DNA of 64,000 nt from Yersinia nurmii (GTDB taxonomy: Bacteria > Pseudomonadota > Gammaproteobacteria > Enterobacterales > Enterobacteriaceae). Made by a program: the position numbers and the translations under genes. The DNA is taken from positions 248,001-312,000 of the forward strand of contig NZ_CPYD01000004.1 of the NCBI RefSeq assembly GCF_001112925.1, read 5' to 3'. The notes under the pieces were generated by a model. That model was given only the letters and a program-made list of their open reading frames with translations. It searched no databases and was not told where the DNA came from. Shown here one piece after another: positions 9,043 to 18,136 of this stretch. Each line of letters starts with the position of its first letter. Positions within the stretch are counted from its first letter, which is position 1.

Positions 9043-12000
9043 ATGGCATCAGATGACACTGCGGCGGTATTGCTTTCTCGGCTGCGGGCTGCGGGGCTCG
9101 TGCTGTGGGAGAAAGATGGGGAGTTGCACTATCGGGCGCCCGAAGGTTCACTGACGCCAGCCGATTTAAAATCGTTACGAGCAGCCAAGTCCGTGTTGTT
9201 AACCCAGTTGTTGGCAGAACGGCATGAATTCATTCTGCTTGAAAATACCGCTGAGCGTTACCAGCCTTTTCCTCTGACAGATATGCAAGCAACTTATCTT
9301 TCAGGACGTGAAAATGTGTATGGCTACGGCGGCATTGGATGCCACATTTATCTGGAAGTCACCTATCCAGATCTCGTAGCGTCAAGAGCGGAAAACGTTT
9401 GGAATCAGCTGATTGCGCGGCATGATATGCTGCGGGTCGTGATGGAGCCAAGCGACAGCCAGCGAATTTTATCTAAGGTTCCCTTTTTTGCCATTCCCTG
9501 TGGTGATATGAGGAACCATACGGCAACGCAAGCACAAACCGGTTTGGATCGAATACGATCTGAACTCAGCCATAAAAAATACGATCCACAACAGTGGCCA
9601 CTGTTTGAAATAAGAATCAGCAGAACGGCTGAATACAGCGTACTGCATCTGTCGATGGATTTATTAATGGCCGATTGGTCCAGCATTTGCCTCCTTTTAG
9701 CTGAATTTGAAGGGCAGTATGCCCAACCTGACAAGGTCTTAGTTCCGATAAATGTCACTTTCCGGGATTATTTACTAGCAGAGCGGAAGTTGCGCGGTAG
9801 CCCGAAGTATATTCGCGATCGGCAATATTGGTTGCAACGTTTGGCTGATTTCCCCTCCGCCCCTGAGTTACCGCGTGCCGATTATCTCCCTCAACCGGAG
9901 AGCGCCCGTTTCCGGCGGCGTTATCTGAGGCTTGATAATGAGGACTGGTTGGATTTAAAGCAGCATGCAACGGCACACGGGTTAACCCCGACCTCAATTG
10001 TATTAACCGCTTTCTGTGCGGTTATTGCGCGTTGGAGCCTGAATAAAAAATTTTGCCTGAGCTTAACGGTGCTCAATCGTTTGGCTACTTATCCGCAGAT
10101 AGAACAGGTCGTTGGCGATTTTACATCCGTCAGCCTATTTCCCGTTGACTGGCAGTCAGATAATTCCTTTGTGCAACAGGCCAAAGCTATCAGCGCACAG
10201 CTTTTTACTCATCTGGATCATCGCCTGTTTTCAGGCGCTGAGGTATTGCGGGAGCTGGTTAGGCAGAAAGGGCGGGAGGCCGCGCTCATGCCGGTTGTAT
10301 TCACCAGCGCAATTGGATTAAGGGATTATAACTCTTTGCTGAGTAGTGATGGTCGTTTGGATGGGCGCGGTATCACACAGGCGCCTCAGGTATTTATTAA
10401 TTGCCAGGCGGCAGATGACGCACACGGATTACAGATTAACTGGGATATCCGCGAGGGAATATATCCTATGGGAATGACGGATGATATGTTTGACGTCTTC
10501 AGTGAGTTGTTGCTTGGGCTCGTTGATTCCGTTGGTCTCTGGCGACAAAAACATCCGCTACCGCTTCCTGCATGGCAGCGAAAAGAACGGCAAAAAGCCA
10601 ATAGTACCATGATGAAAATTACCTCGAAGCTGTTGCATCAGGCCATATTTCAGCAGGCTGAACGAACGCCGGGCGCCGCAGCTGTTATCGACTCACAACA
10701 ATCAGTTAGCTATGGCGAATTGACTGAACGAGCGAGGGCGGTGGCGAATCGTTTGCAACTGTTAGGATGTCGTAGCGGTGAATGCGTTGCGGTGGTGATG
10801 AATAAAGGCGCGGAACAGATTTCGGCGCTGTTAGGTATTTTTTCCGTAGGTGCTGTTTATGTCCCAATTGATGTTGGGCAACCGGAAGTGCGCCGTTTTT
10901 TCATCCTTAAAGATGCTGGATGCAGGCTGGTATTGACCACTTCAAAGATTACTATGCGTTGGCCTACAGAATTAAAACGGGTAGATATTGATCGTCTTAA
11001 ATCTCAGTGTCATGACATCATAGTTCCGACTATAACGTCAGAATCGCCAGCTTATGTCATTTATACATCAGGTTCTTCGGGGCGACCCAAAGGCGTCACG
11101 GTATCTCATCGTTCGGCGCTCAACACCATATTGGATATTAACCGCAAGTTTAAAGTTTCCTCTCAAGACAGAGTGTTAGGCTTAGCTCATTTGGATTTTG
11201 ATCTCTCGATTTATGATGCGCTAGGCCTGCTTTCTGTTGGGGGATCCTTGGTTTATCCGCCATCTCATTGTGCATCCGCATCCGATCCGGCTCATTGGGT
11301 TGAATTGATGCACAAACATGGCATTACGCTATGGAATACGGTTCCTGCAATGATCCAAATTCTGGAGACCTATTTAACCAGTATGCCGCCAATTCGTATG
11401 CCAGCCTGGCGTTTGGCGTTAGTTTCCGGCGATTGGGTGCGGCCTGGTTTACCTGACGCCCTGAAGGCTCGATTCCCACAGCTTCAATTGGTGGTATTGG
11501 GTGGGGCGACGGAAGCTGCGATTTGGTCAAACTATCATTGTTATCAAGGTGCTCAACCGGGGTGGCGTAGTATTCCTTACGGTTTTCCTTTGGCCAACCA
11601 GAGATTGCATGTTCTGGATGAGAACACGCATGATTGCCCGGTTTGGAGTAAAGGTGAGATTTATATCGGTGGTGACGGAGTAGCGATAGGTTATATAGGG
11701 GATGAATTCACAACATCCCAGCGCTTTATAACCCATAAGGAAACACATTCTCGGTTGTTTCGTAGCGGCGACTTTGGCCGCTATCTTCCGGGAGGCGAAA
11801 TTGAATTTCTGGGGCGCGAAGACTGCCAAACCAAAATCAACGGACAGCGCATTGAACTGGGTGAAATTGAATCGGTACTGTGTCAGCACCCAGGCGTAGC
11901 GGCCGCAGGGGTGGCGATCAGCGAGTTTGAAGGTCATATTTCACTATTTGCCGCAGTAGAAACACGCCAATCCACTGTTCAGTCTGATCCGATACAGATA

Positions 12001-14577
12001 AACCTCAACCTTAAGCGACGAAATAGGTTGGAGTTCCGTTCTAAACATATCTCATATGAATACACTGCTTCTCAAGTTGTTGCTGCGTTAGCGTCATTGA
12101 ACGAGGCTATGTTGGATTCAATGCTTTCGGCTTTATTACAGTTAGGGTTATTTGCGCTAAATGACAGGGAAAATACAGAACAATGGATAGGTGATAGTGC
12201 GATCTCACCCGATTTCTATTGGCTCATAGAACGATGGTTTGCGGTGCTATTAAGTGAAAAATGGTTACTAAAAGCTGCTGATGGTTCCGTCATGCTGACT
12301 AACCGAATAAACCAGAATGAGGGGCATCGTCGCTGGCGAGAAGCGGAATGTTTATGGAATAACGTTCTGGCCAGCTCGGAATTTCTTGGCTATCTGAAAC
12401 GCTGTGCTGATAGCTTACCAGCGCTGTTGAAGGGGGCGCTGGATGCCAAAAAACTGTTGCTACCACAAGGAGATATGGCTGTCGTTCAGGCATTGTATTG
12501 CGAGAATATGATGGCGCAGTATCTCAATGATACGGTGAGTCATTTAATCGGAAATATTGCGTCAGATCGTTTATCTAATCGGCGTTTACGAATACTTGAG
12601 ATCGGTGCAGGAAGTGGTTCAATGACTCAGGCAGTATTATCGATTCTTCGCAGCTATTCCGTTGATTATCGCTTCACCGACATATCCACCTTTTTCCTTT
12701 CGGAAGCACGCGCGAATTTCGGTAATTTTCCCGATATCTCATTCATCCCATTCGATATTGAACAGGATTACCGTAGTCAGGGGCTACAGCCAAATGGGTT
12801 TGATATTGTGCTAGTCGATGGCGTGCTGGGAAACATCAGTCATCAGGAGGAGGCCTTATGCCAATTGATTGAACTGGCAGCGCCGGGCGCTTGTTTAGTT
12901 CTGGTTGAATCCACGCAGGAATATCCGTGGATACTGGCTTCACAGGCTTTTATGATGAAGACTTCCGCGGATTTAACTCGTTCTAAGGCTGCTTATTTAA
13001 GCCGAAACGACTGGCTAACCCGGCTTGCTCACTACACCGATGGAGAAGTTATTTGCTTACCCGAATCGTCGCATCCGCTGTTTTCTTTGGGCCAGCATAT
13101 TTTTGCCGTGCGGTTAAAAACTCAGCGTGCTTACCTTACAGTGACTCAGGTCAGGGCCTTTCTTCGGATGCGGCTTCCCGATTATATGATTCCGGAGCAG
13201 TGGCAAATAGTTGATAAACTGCCATTAACTGCCAACAGTAAACTGGATCGCAAACAATTACGTCAGTGGCAAATGGCTGCTTGGCAACATTATCAACGCC
13301 AGCCAACGACATCTGATAATGCGAATCTGTTAAATAACAAGCTGGCTGAAATGTGGAGAGATGCGCTAGGCGTGACGCAACTGACACAATCGCAGAATCT
13401 GTATGAAATGGGGGCCGATTCGCTGATTATGGCGCGGATGGCTAGACGAATGCGTGAACAGCTAAAAGGAGCGCCTTATGGTGTTGATGAGGTCCCTTTT
13501 GATGCATTGTTATATCTAATGCTAAATCAACCAACCATTGAAGCGCTGGCTGAATATATTTGGCATTATCCCAAAATGTCGGCGATGAATATTAGCCATC
13601 ATCACCATGCTATGGGTGAAGAAAACGCTAAACCCTTTGGAAGTAACGGCATATTTTATCACTACGGAGGAGGTAAGACCGATGTTACCCGCATAGTCTT
13701 TCACGCGGGCTTAGGCTCAATGGATGGCTTCCAACCGTTATTGACTGAAATGGCTGAGCAATCTGTGGGAGCGGTGATCGGTATTAGCGTCGATGACGAT
13801 AAGAAATATTGTGCACTAGATAGTGAAAGGTTGGTGGAACTGGTTGCAGATGATTATGCCACCTTCTTACTTGCGGCCGGATATCAACAATGCCAACTTT
13901 TGGGGTACTGTCTGGGAGGGCTTTATGCCGTTGAAGTTGCCAGACGTCTAAAAGATCGTGGCGTTAACATCCTAGACTTGGTATTAGTCAGCAGTCATCC
14001 GGTGCGCTTTGACGTCCACGATGAATTGATGATCGAAATGTTGTTTCTACCTAATCTGAGTATCTCAATAGAGCAGCTAGAATTAGGTGCCATAAATAGT
14101 AACCTATTGGTTCAGGGTTTTATGCAGGTTATTGAAGCTAATAATGGAATCATCCCCATAGATTCGCTAGGTGCTATAGGTAACGGTGGCGAATTGGATC
14201 AGGTCGGCGAACTGTTTAGAACGTTGAACACCAAAACTCAGCATCAACGATTTGAATGTTATGTTGCAGCTCAGGCACGTCACGTTGGGCAAGCTATGTC
14301 GGTCGAGAAGGCTATGGAGCTTTTCACCGTATTTCGCCAAAGTTTTCTCTCTGGGCGCTTCACGCCCACACCTTATTTGGGTGATATTCGTTTTTTGCTA
14401 CCTCAGCAAGGTTATGATTTCGCGCCAGGAATTGATAGTCAGACATTAGCGTTTTGGCGTGAGATCTGTTTAGGAACAATGAAGGTAACTCATATTGAAG
14501 GAAATCACTTTAGCTGTATTGCGGCTGAAAATGTGGAGTCATTGGCCCGTTTAATTGCTTTACCATTTCAGAAGTAA
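9043..14577 (+). CDS. PchF-like NRPS: docking-Cy-A(Cys)-MT-PCP-TE
   Basis: Single-module nonribosomal peptide synthetase of 1844 residues. Residues 1-60 resemble a TubC-type docking domain. A cyclization domain follows, with D206-x4-D211-x2-S214. The adenylation domain (about 529-1440) has T-S-G-S-S-G-R-P-K-G at 675-684; its eight specificity positions read D720 L721 Y724 N765 L793 S795 L819 I827 (DLYNLSLI), a known cysteine code. A methyltransferase-like insert (about 1010-1370) has L-E-I-G-A-G-S-G at 1185-1192. Carrier protein: G-A-D-S-L with the phosphopantetheine Ser1460. Thioesterase (about 1550-1844): G-Y-C-L-G with Cys1623 in the nucleophile place and a late G-N-H-F motif. Order and length match PchF of pyochelin synthesis, which condenses and cyclises a second cysteine, N-methylates it and releases the product. 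No partner synthetase, salicylate genes, uptake or PPTase gene is present here. Whether the MT-like part methylates or epimerises is unknown. Confidence 0.88.
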   Translation: MASDDTAAVLLSRLRAAGLVLWEKDGELHYRAPEGSLTPADLKSLRAAKSVLLTQLLAERHEFILLENTAERYQPFPLTDMQATYLSGRENVYGYGGIGCHIYLEVTYPDLVASRAENVWNQLIARHDMLRVVMEPSDSQRILSKVPFFAIPCGDMRNHTATQAQTGLDRIRSELSHKKYDPQQWPLFEIRISRTAEYSVLHLSMDLLMADWSSICLLLAEFEGQYAQPDKVLVPINVTFRDYLLAERKLRGSPKYIRDRQYWLQRLADFPSAPELPRADYLPQPESARFRRRYLRLDNEDWLDLKQHATAHGLTPTSIVLTAFCAVIARWSLNKKFCLSLTVLNRLATYPQIEQVVGDFTSVSLFPVDWQSDNSFVQQAKAISAQLFTHLDHRLFSGAEVLRELVRQKGREAALMPVVFTSAIGLRDYNSLLSSDGRLDGRGITQAPQVFINCQAADDAHGLQINWDIREGIYPMGMTDDMFDVFSELLLGLVDSVGLWRQKHPLPLPAWQRKERQKANSTMMKITSKLLHQAIFQQAERTPGAAAVIDSQQSVSYGELTERARAVANRLQLLGCRSGECVAVVMNKGAEQISALLGIFSVGAVYVPIDVGQPEVRRFFILKDAGCRLVLTTSKITMRWPTELKRVDIDRLKSQCHDIIVPTITSESPAYVIYTSGSSGRPKGVTVSHRSALNTILDINRKFKVSSQDRVLGLAHLDFDLSIYDALGLLSVGGSLVYPPSHCASASDPAHWVELMHKHGITLWNTVPAMIQILETYLTSMPPIRMPAWRLALVSGDWVRPGLPDALKARFPQLQLVVLGGATEAAIWSNYHCYQGAQPGWRSIPYGFPLANQRLHVLDENTHDCPVWSKGEIYIGGDGVAIGYIGDEFTTSQRFITHKETHSRLFRSGDFGRYLPGGEIEFLGREDCQTKINGQRIELGEIESVLCQHPGVAAAGVAISEFEGHISLFAAVETRQSTVQSDPIQINLNLKRRNRLEFRSKHISYEYTASQVVAALASLNEAMLDSMLSALLQLGLFALNDRENTEQWIGDSAISPDFYWLIERWFAVLLSEKWLLKAADGSVMLTNRINQNEGHRRWREAECLWNNVLASSEFLGYLKRCADSLPALLKGALDAKKLLLPQGDMAVVQALYCENMMAQYLNDTVSHLIGNIASDRLSNRRLRILEIGAGSGSMTQAVLSILRSYSVDYRFTDISTFFLSEARANFGNFPDISFIPFDIEQDYRSQGLQPNGFDIVLVDGVLGNISHQEEALCQLIELAAPGACLVLVESTQEYPWILASQAFMMKTSADLTRSKAAYLSRNDWLTRLAHYTDGEVICLPESSHPLFSLGQHIFAVRLKTQRAYLTVTQVRAFLRMRLPDYMIPEQWQIVDKLPLTANSKLDRKQLRQWQMAAWQHYQRQPTTSDNANLLNNKLAEMWRDALGVTQLTQSQNLYEMGADSLIMARMARRMREQLKGAPYGVDEVPFDALLYLMLNQPTIEALAEYIWHYPKMSAMNISHHHHAMGEENAKPFGSNGIFYHYGGGKTDVTRIVFHAGLGSMDGFQPLLTEMAEQSVGAVIGISVDDDKKYCALDSERLVELVADDYATFLLAAGYQQCQLLGYCLGGLYAVEVARRLKDRGVNILDLVLVSSHPVRFDVHDELMIEMLFLPNLSISIEQLELGAINSNLLVQGFMQVIEANNGIIPIDSLGAIGNGGELDQVGELFRTLNTKTQHQRFECYVAAQARHVGQAMSVEKAMELFTVFRQSFLSGRFTPTPYLGDIRFLLPQQGYDFAPGIDSQTLAFWREICLGTMKVTHIEGNHFSCIAAENVESLARLIALPFQK

Positions 14578-14930
14578 ACGAGGGGAATATCAGGGAAAGG
14601 GGAACGCAAGTGTAGGCATTAACCAGACCGAGTGGGTGAATAATAAGTAGGTGAATATATAACATATCGTATTCTTACGAGATTACTGATGGCTCAGAAG
14701 AGGGCAGTCGAGATGCTGGTTTTTATGTGTCAGCAATAACTGATTTATAGCTATTTGTTTGTTATTTATATCAAAAATACATCAAGAGAACATGCTCTTA
14801 AAATGCGAACCTATTTGAATTCACACTTGGATTTTAGTGAAGCTAATGAGCCAATAAACAATATGCGCTGATGTTTTCTTTGAGACGCTGAAAATTGCCA
14901 TGTTTCATTTCTAGCGAATTTCGGGGAGCG
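14578..14930. other. Non-coding region after the synthetase
   Basis: About 350 AT-rich bases with stops in all frames. Short stretches (for example near 14670-14740, reading Y-E-I-T-D-G-S-E-E-G-S-R-D-A-G) look protein-like but end quickly; this could be debris of a lost gene. No terminator hairpin was recognised. Confidence 0.4.
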
Positions 14931-15435
14931 ATGATGAATTTTTACGTGTTTTATATTGGTCAAATGCCGGGGAATCGAATATAGAGGTCCACGATATTCA
15001 GCTTACGACGGCGCATAAAGCTCAGGATACCTGGCGGCCATTGCGCGAAGCAAGGCTTGGAGACAAGGATAAAATTTCATGTTGATGGCTACGGAACATT
15101 ACAGTGGGTTGATGGTTACCGTATTCGTCTTTCCGACAGGTTTTCTAAAAGTGCTAAAAAGCTTTATTTCGTCAATGTAGGCGGATATCTTCCTGATAAT
15201 CTAGCTGAATCAAATGATTTGTGTTTTTCTAGCGGACAGCGTGGCTGAGACTACAGAAAAGGCCATTGGTAAACTACGGGTTAATTCTCAGCAGCAATAT
15301 AAAGTTAATCTCAAAAATGTTGATGATGGTTTGCTTCTGGATGGCGTGAACGGTTATTACATCCATCTGGAAGCATTGATTCATGGATCTGTTTTTCGGC
15401 CTGAACGGCACGGTTACAAGCTTATCGGGGAATAA
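14931..15435 (+). pseudogene. Decayed DUF1543 family gene (three frameshifts)
   Basis: Starts at ATG 14931 behind GGGGAG and reads M-M-N-F-Y-V-F-Y-I-G-Q-M-P-G before a stop at 14982. The adjacent frame continues with N-I-E-V-H-D-I-Q-L (14978 on), a hallmark of DUF1543, consistent with one base lost from the G-run at 14969-14972. A second shift around AAAATTT (near 15070) leads to H-V-D-G-Y-G-T-L-Q-W-V-D-G-Y and L-Y-F-V-N-V-G-G-Y. A third near 15220 leads to F-L-A-D-S-V-A-E and then G-Y-Y-I-H-L to the stop at 15433-15435. Joined, the pieces cover a whole DUF1543 protein of about 165 residues. The function of the family is unknown. Recent decay is likely because the reading remains collinear. 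Confidence 0.72.
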
Positions 15436-15557
15436 ACCGCTTACTCCAGGGATATCACCGGTGAATGAGGCTGTTATGCTCATAACCCACTATTCAGTGG
15501 GACAATAGCAACCTTGTTGGCGAACTGAATAAATAGTTTTTACTTGATGTACTGAAA

Positions 15558-15587
15558 CAAAAAAATCCACGCAACCACGTGGATTTT
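15558..15587 (-). terminator. Terminator of ychF
   Basis: AAAATCCACG (15562-15571) pairs perfectly with CGTGGATTTT (15578-15587). Read on the minus strand it is followed by a T-run (the A-run at 15560-15565). It lies about 60 bases after the ychF stop. Confidence 0.75.
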
Positions 15588-15645
15588 ATGATGTTTTCCA
15601 TTTTTCATGCGATTCACAGAGATCGCATGAGACAACAGAAACGAA

Positions 15646-16740
15646 TTAGACGTTAAACAAGAAGTTCATGACATCGCCATCTTTAACGATATAGTCCTTA
15701 CCTTCTGAACGCATTTTGCCTGCTTCTTTCGCGCCTTGCTCACCTTTGTAGGTGATGAAATCTTCGAAAGCGATAGTCTGAGCGCGGATAAAGCCTTTCT
15801 CGAAATCGGTATGGATTTTGCCTGCGGCCTGCGGAGCAGTTGCACCGACTGGGATGGTCCATGCACGTACTTCTTTTACACCTGCGGTGAAGTAAGTTTG
15901 CAGGTTCAATAGTTCGTAACCGGCACGGATAACGCGGTTCAGACCGGGTTCTTCGATACCTAATTCGGCCATAAATTCAGCGCGATCTTCGTCTTCCATC
16001 TCGGCAATATCAGATTCAACGGCCGCACATACGGCAACCACGACGGAACCTTCAGCCGCGGCAATTGCGCGCACTTGATCCAGATACGGGTTATTTTCGA
16101 AGCCATCTTCATTAACGTTGGCGATATACATCGTTGGTTTCAATGTCAGGAAGCTTAAGTAGCGGATTGCTGCTTTGTCTTCAGCTGTCAGAGTCTTCAA
16201 TGCACGCAACATCCCGGCATTTTCGAGGTGTGGCAGACATTTTTCCAATGCTTCCAGCTCAGCTTTAGCGTCTTTATCGCCGCCTTTAGCTTTTTTCTGT
16301 ACACGATGAATGGCGCGCTCACAGGTGTCTAAATCGGACAGCGCCAGTTCGGTATTGATGGTCTCAATATCGTCAGCCGGATCAACTTTACCTGCAACGT
16401 GGATGATGTTGTCGTTTTCGAAACAACGAACTACGTGGCCAATCGCCTCAGTCTCGCGAATGTTGGTCAGGAACTGGTTGCCCAGGCCTTCGCCTTTGGA
16501 TGCGCCCTTTACCAGTCCGGCAATATCGACGAATTCCATAGTGGTTGGCAGAATACGCTGCGGTTTAACAATTTCAGCTAATTGGTCCAGACGCGGGTCC
16601 GGCATGGGCACCACACCCGTGTTAGGTTCAATGGTACAGAACGGGAAGTTCGCTGCTTCAATACCCGCTTGTGTCAACGCGTTGAACAGGGTGGATTTAC
16701 CAACGTTTGGCAGACCAACGATACCGCATTTGAATCCCAT
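15646..16740 (-). CDS. ychF: Ribosome-binding ATPase YchF
   Basis: Obg-related TRAFAC P-loop protein that binds ribosomes and prefers ATP; linked to translation control and oxidative-stress response. P-loop G-L-P-N-V-G-K-S is at residues 9-16, the D-I-A-G-L-V switch II motif near 72-77, and the C-terminal TGS domain occupies roughly residues 278-361. Length 364 is one more than E. coli. Next gene downstream in the usual order is pth, but here pth and ychF are separated by two extra genes. The ATG at 16740 has a GGTGAT stretch just before it. Confidence 0.95.
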   Translation of the reverse strand: MGFKCGIVGLPNVGKSTLFNALTQAGIEAANFPFCTIEPNTGVVPMPDPRLDQLAEIVKPQRILPTTMEFVDIAGLVKGASKGEGLGNQFLTNIRETEAIGHVVRCFENDNIIHVAGKVDPADDIETINTELALSDLDTCERAIHRVQKKAKGGDKDAKAELEALEKCLPHLENAGMLRALKTLTAEDKAAIRYLSFLTLKPTMYIANVNEDGFENNPYLDQVRAIAAAEGSVVVAVCAAVESDIAEMEDEDRAEFMAELGIEEPGLNRVIRAGYELLNLQTYFTAGVKEVRAWTIPVGATAPQAAGKIHTDFEKGFIRAQTIAFEDFITYKGEQGAKEAGKMRSEGKDYIVKDGDVMNFLFNV

Positions 16741-17111
16741 GTTTATATCACCTTAAATAACTTAAAAATCAGCTGGTTAGGTTTAACCCGCCGATGTAAT
16801 CAAAATTTATGCCGTCATTATACACATAATGACGATTTATCTCGATCCTACTGTTTGACGCAGTGATTTTAACTGCGGTTTAGCCTTTGTATTTTGCGGG
16901 TATATCTTTAGCTGAGATGCAGATAGTCAGCCATAATTTGTTGTTCTTGCATATAATCTTAGTTTGTTAAATTTATCGCTTTCGGTCTGAGTGAGAGATC
17001 GACAAGGTAATGCCGTATAAAAACCTACAGCATTACCGGTTTGCTGCCGATAACCAGTGATTAAACCTGATGCCAACTTTGGCGTATTACTGTTCTGATA
17101 GGGTATTAAAT
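16741..17111. other. Intergenic region with two inverted repeats
   Basis: About 370 bases holding the ychF promoter and that of the following rightward gene. Two clean inverted repeats occur: CGTCATTAT/ATAATGACG at 16813-16834 with a four-base loop, and GGTAATGC/GCATTACC at 17006-17037 with a 16-base loop. Their roles are unknown. No gene is seen. Confidence 0.5.
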
Positions 17112-17549
17112 ATGGTGATGAGCGGCTTTAAATGGTTGTTGGTGATCTTATTTGGCACTTTGCTGGGCGTCACGATCACGCATTATTTAACCAGAGTGGA
17201 TACTGAGCGGCCTTTGACCTGGTTAGAGCAAATCGATAATTATGGAAAATTAGTCGAGCGTCGCTCCGATAACAGCATTAAATATATCGGCGTGAAGAAG
17301 GTGATGACTTCGCCAGAAATGGACAGCTATTTAATGCGTTTTAGCGCATTAACCGATCGCTATGAAACTAACGGTAATAAAGTCGCTAACCAGAAAAAAT
17401 CGGATGAGTGGGATAAGTTTTTCTGTACTGACGGATTAAAGAATATTGTTGGTCAATATAATAATCGTCGGGTTAAAGTGATGGTGCCAGGTGTGGTTTA
17501 CAGCAAGACCGGAGCCCGTGGCAGCGCGACGGCCTGCTATATTAATTAA
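17112..17549 (+). CDS. Unknown membrane-anchored protein, 145 residues
   Basis: Not recognised. A single N-terminal hydrophobic segment (about residues 5-23, F-K-W-L-L-V-I-L-F-G-T-L-L-G-V) looks like an uncleaved anchor, leaving a polar domain of about 115 residues outside the membrane with two cysteines (near residues 102 and 142) that could pair in the periplasm. The frame runs to an ATG at 17070, but ATG 17112 with TAGGG at 17099-17103 fits the hydrophobic start better. The stop TAA ends directly against the stop of the converging neighbour with no gap. It interrupts the ychF-pth adjacency seen in relatives. Confidence 0.68.
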   Translation: MVMSGFKWLLVILFGTLLGVTITHYLTRVDTERPLTWLEQIDNYGKLVERRSDNSIKYIGVKKVMTSPEMDSYLMRFSALTDRYETNGNKVANQKKSDEWDKFFCTDGLKNIVGQYNNRRVKVMVPGVVYSKTGARGSATACYIN

Positions 17550-18047
17550 TTATTTGTTTAACATGTTTCTGAGTGAGAGTTTTCTTAGTTTTTTGTGCAG
17601 TACGATATAATTTTCGCAGCATTGAATGATTTCTTCATATTTTTCTTCATTGATCGTGTTTTCTGCTGAAATGGCCTTTCGGCTGGACATTCGACATTTA
17701 TAACACGCGGATTTTAACTTATCTTTAAGCTCATTAAATTCGGCGCTGGTTTTATATTCCCCCCAAAAGTCGAGGGAAATACAGGCCAGCCGTATGGCTT
17801 TATTAAATTCACCCACTTTCTTCGATTGAAAATCAACGTTCTTTATGCTGCGATTCTCGCAAATTCTTTTTAAGGCACGGATACTTCTTACTGTATCGTA
17901 AGTCAGTTTCAAAAACTGCTCGACCAATAAAGCAGTTTGCTCCGTCTTTTTATTATCAAACCATTTTATCGCGACTAGGGCCGCAGTGATTGCCATAATG
18001 GCACTGGAAATCGCAATGACGATATCTGAAATTGAACCCCATTCCAT
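17550..18047 (-). CDS. Unknown membrane-anchored protein, 165 residues
   Basis: Not recognised. Residues 5-29 are a hydrophobic anchor (I-V-I-A-I-S-S-A-I-M-A-I-T-A-A-L-V-A-I), followed by a helical, lysine-rich cytoplasmic-type domain with five or more cysteines and predicted coiled-coil character. AT-rich codon use stands out against pth and ychF, suggesting acquisition. ATG at 18047 is preceded on its strand by AGGATTGAGACT. Its stop abuts that of the rightward gene at 17549. Proteins of this plan (one TM plus helical tail) are often annotated only as hypothetical; no function is offered. Confidence 0.66.
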   Translation of the reverse strand: MEWGSISDIVIAISSAIMAITAALVAIKWFDNKKTEQTALLVEQFLKLTYDTVRSIRALKRICENRSIKNVDFQSKKVGEFNKAIRLACISLDFWGEYKTSAEFNELKDKLKSACYKCRMSSRKAISAENTINEEKYEEIIQCCENYIVLHKKLRKLSLRNMLNK

Positions 18048-18098
18048 AGTCTCAATCCTAATAAATTAAAGTGTATTGGCGTTATTTATAATATTTAT

Positions 18099-18130
18099 CC
18101 TTGCCCTCGGTGCTTAATATGAGGGCAAGG
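18099..18130 (-). terminator. Hairpin after pth
   Basis: Perfect 10-bp stem CCTTGCCCTC/GAGGGCAAGG with a 12-base loop, extended by AATATT on both sides. It starts seven bases past the pth stop. The T-tail on the minus strand is broken (ATAAATATT), so termination is likely but not certain. Confidence 0.6.
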
Positions 18131-18136
18131 GAAATA

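Noticed and set aside
12007-13140. Separate methyltransferase gene inside the NRPS
   Set aside because: The frame is continuous with the adenylation domain; the MT-like block is an insert between A-domain motifs, as in related synthetases.
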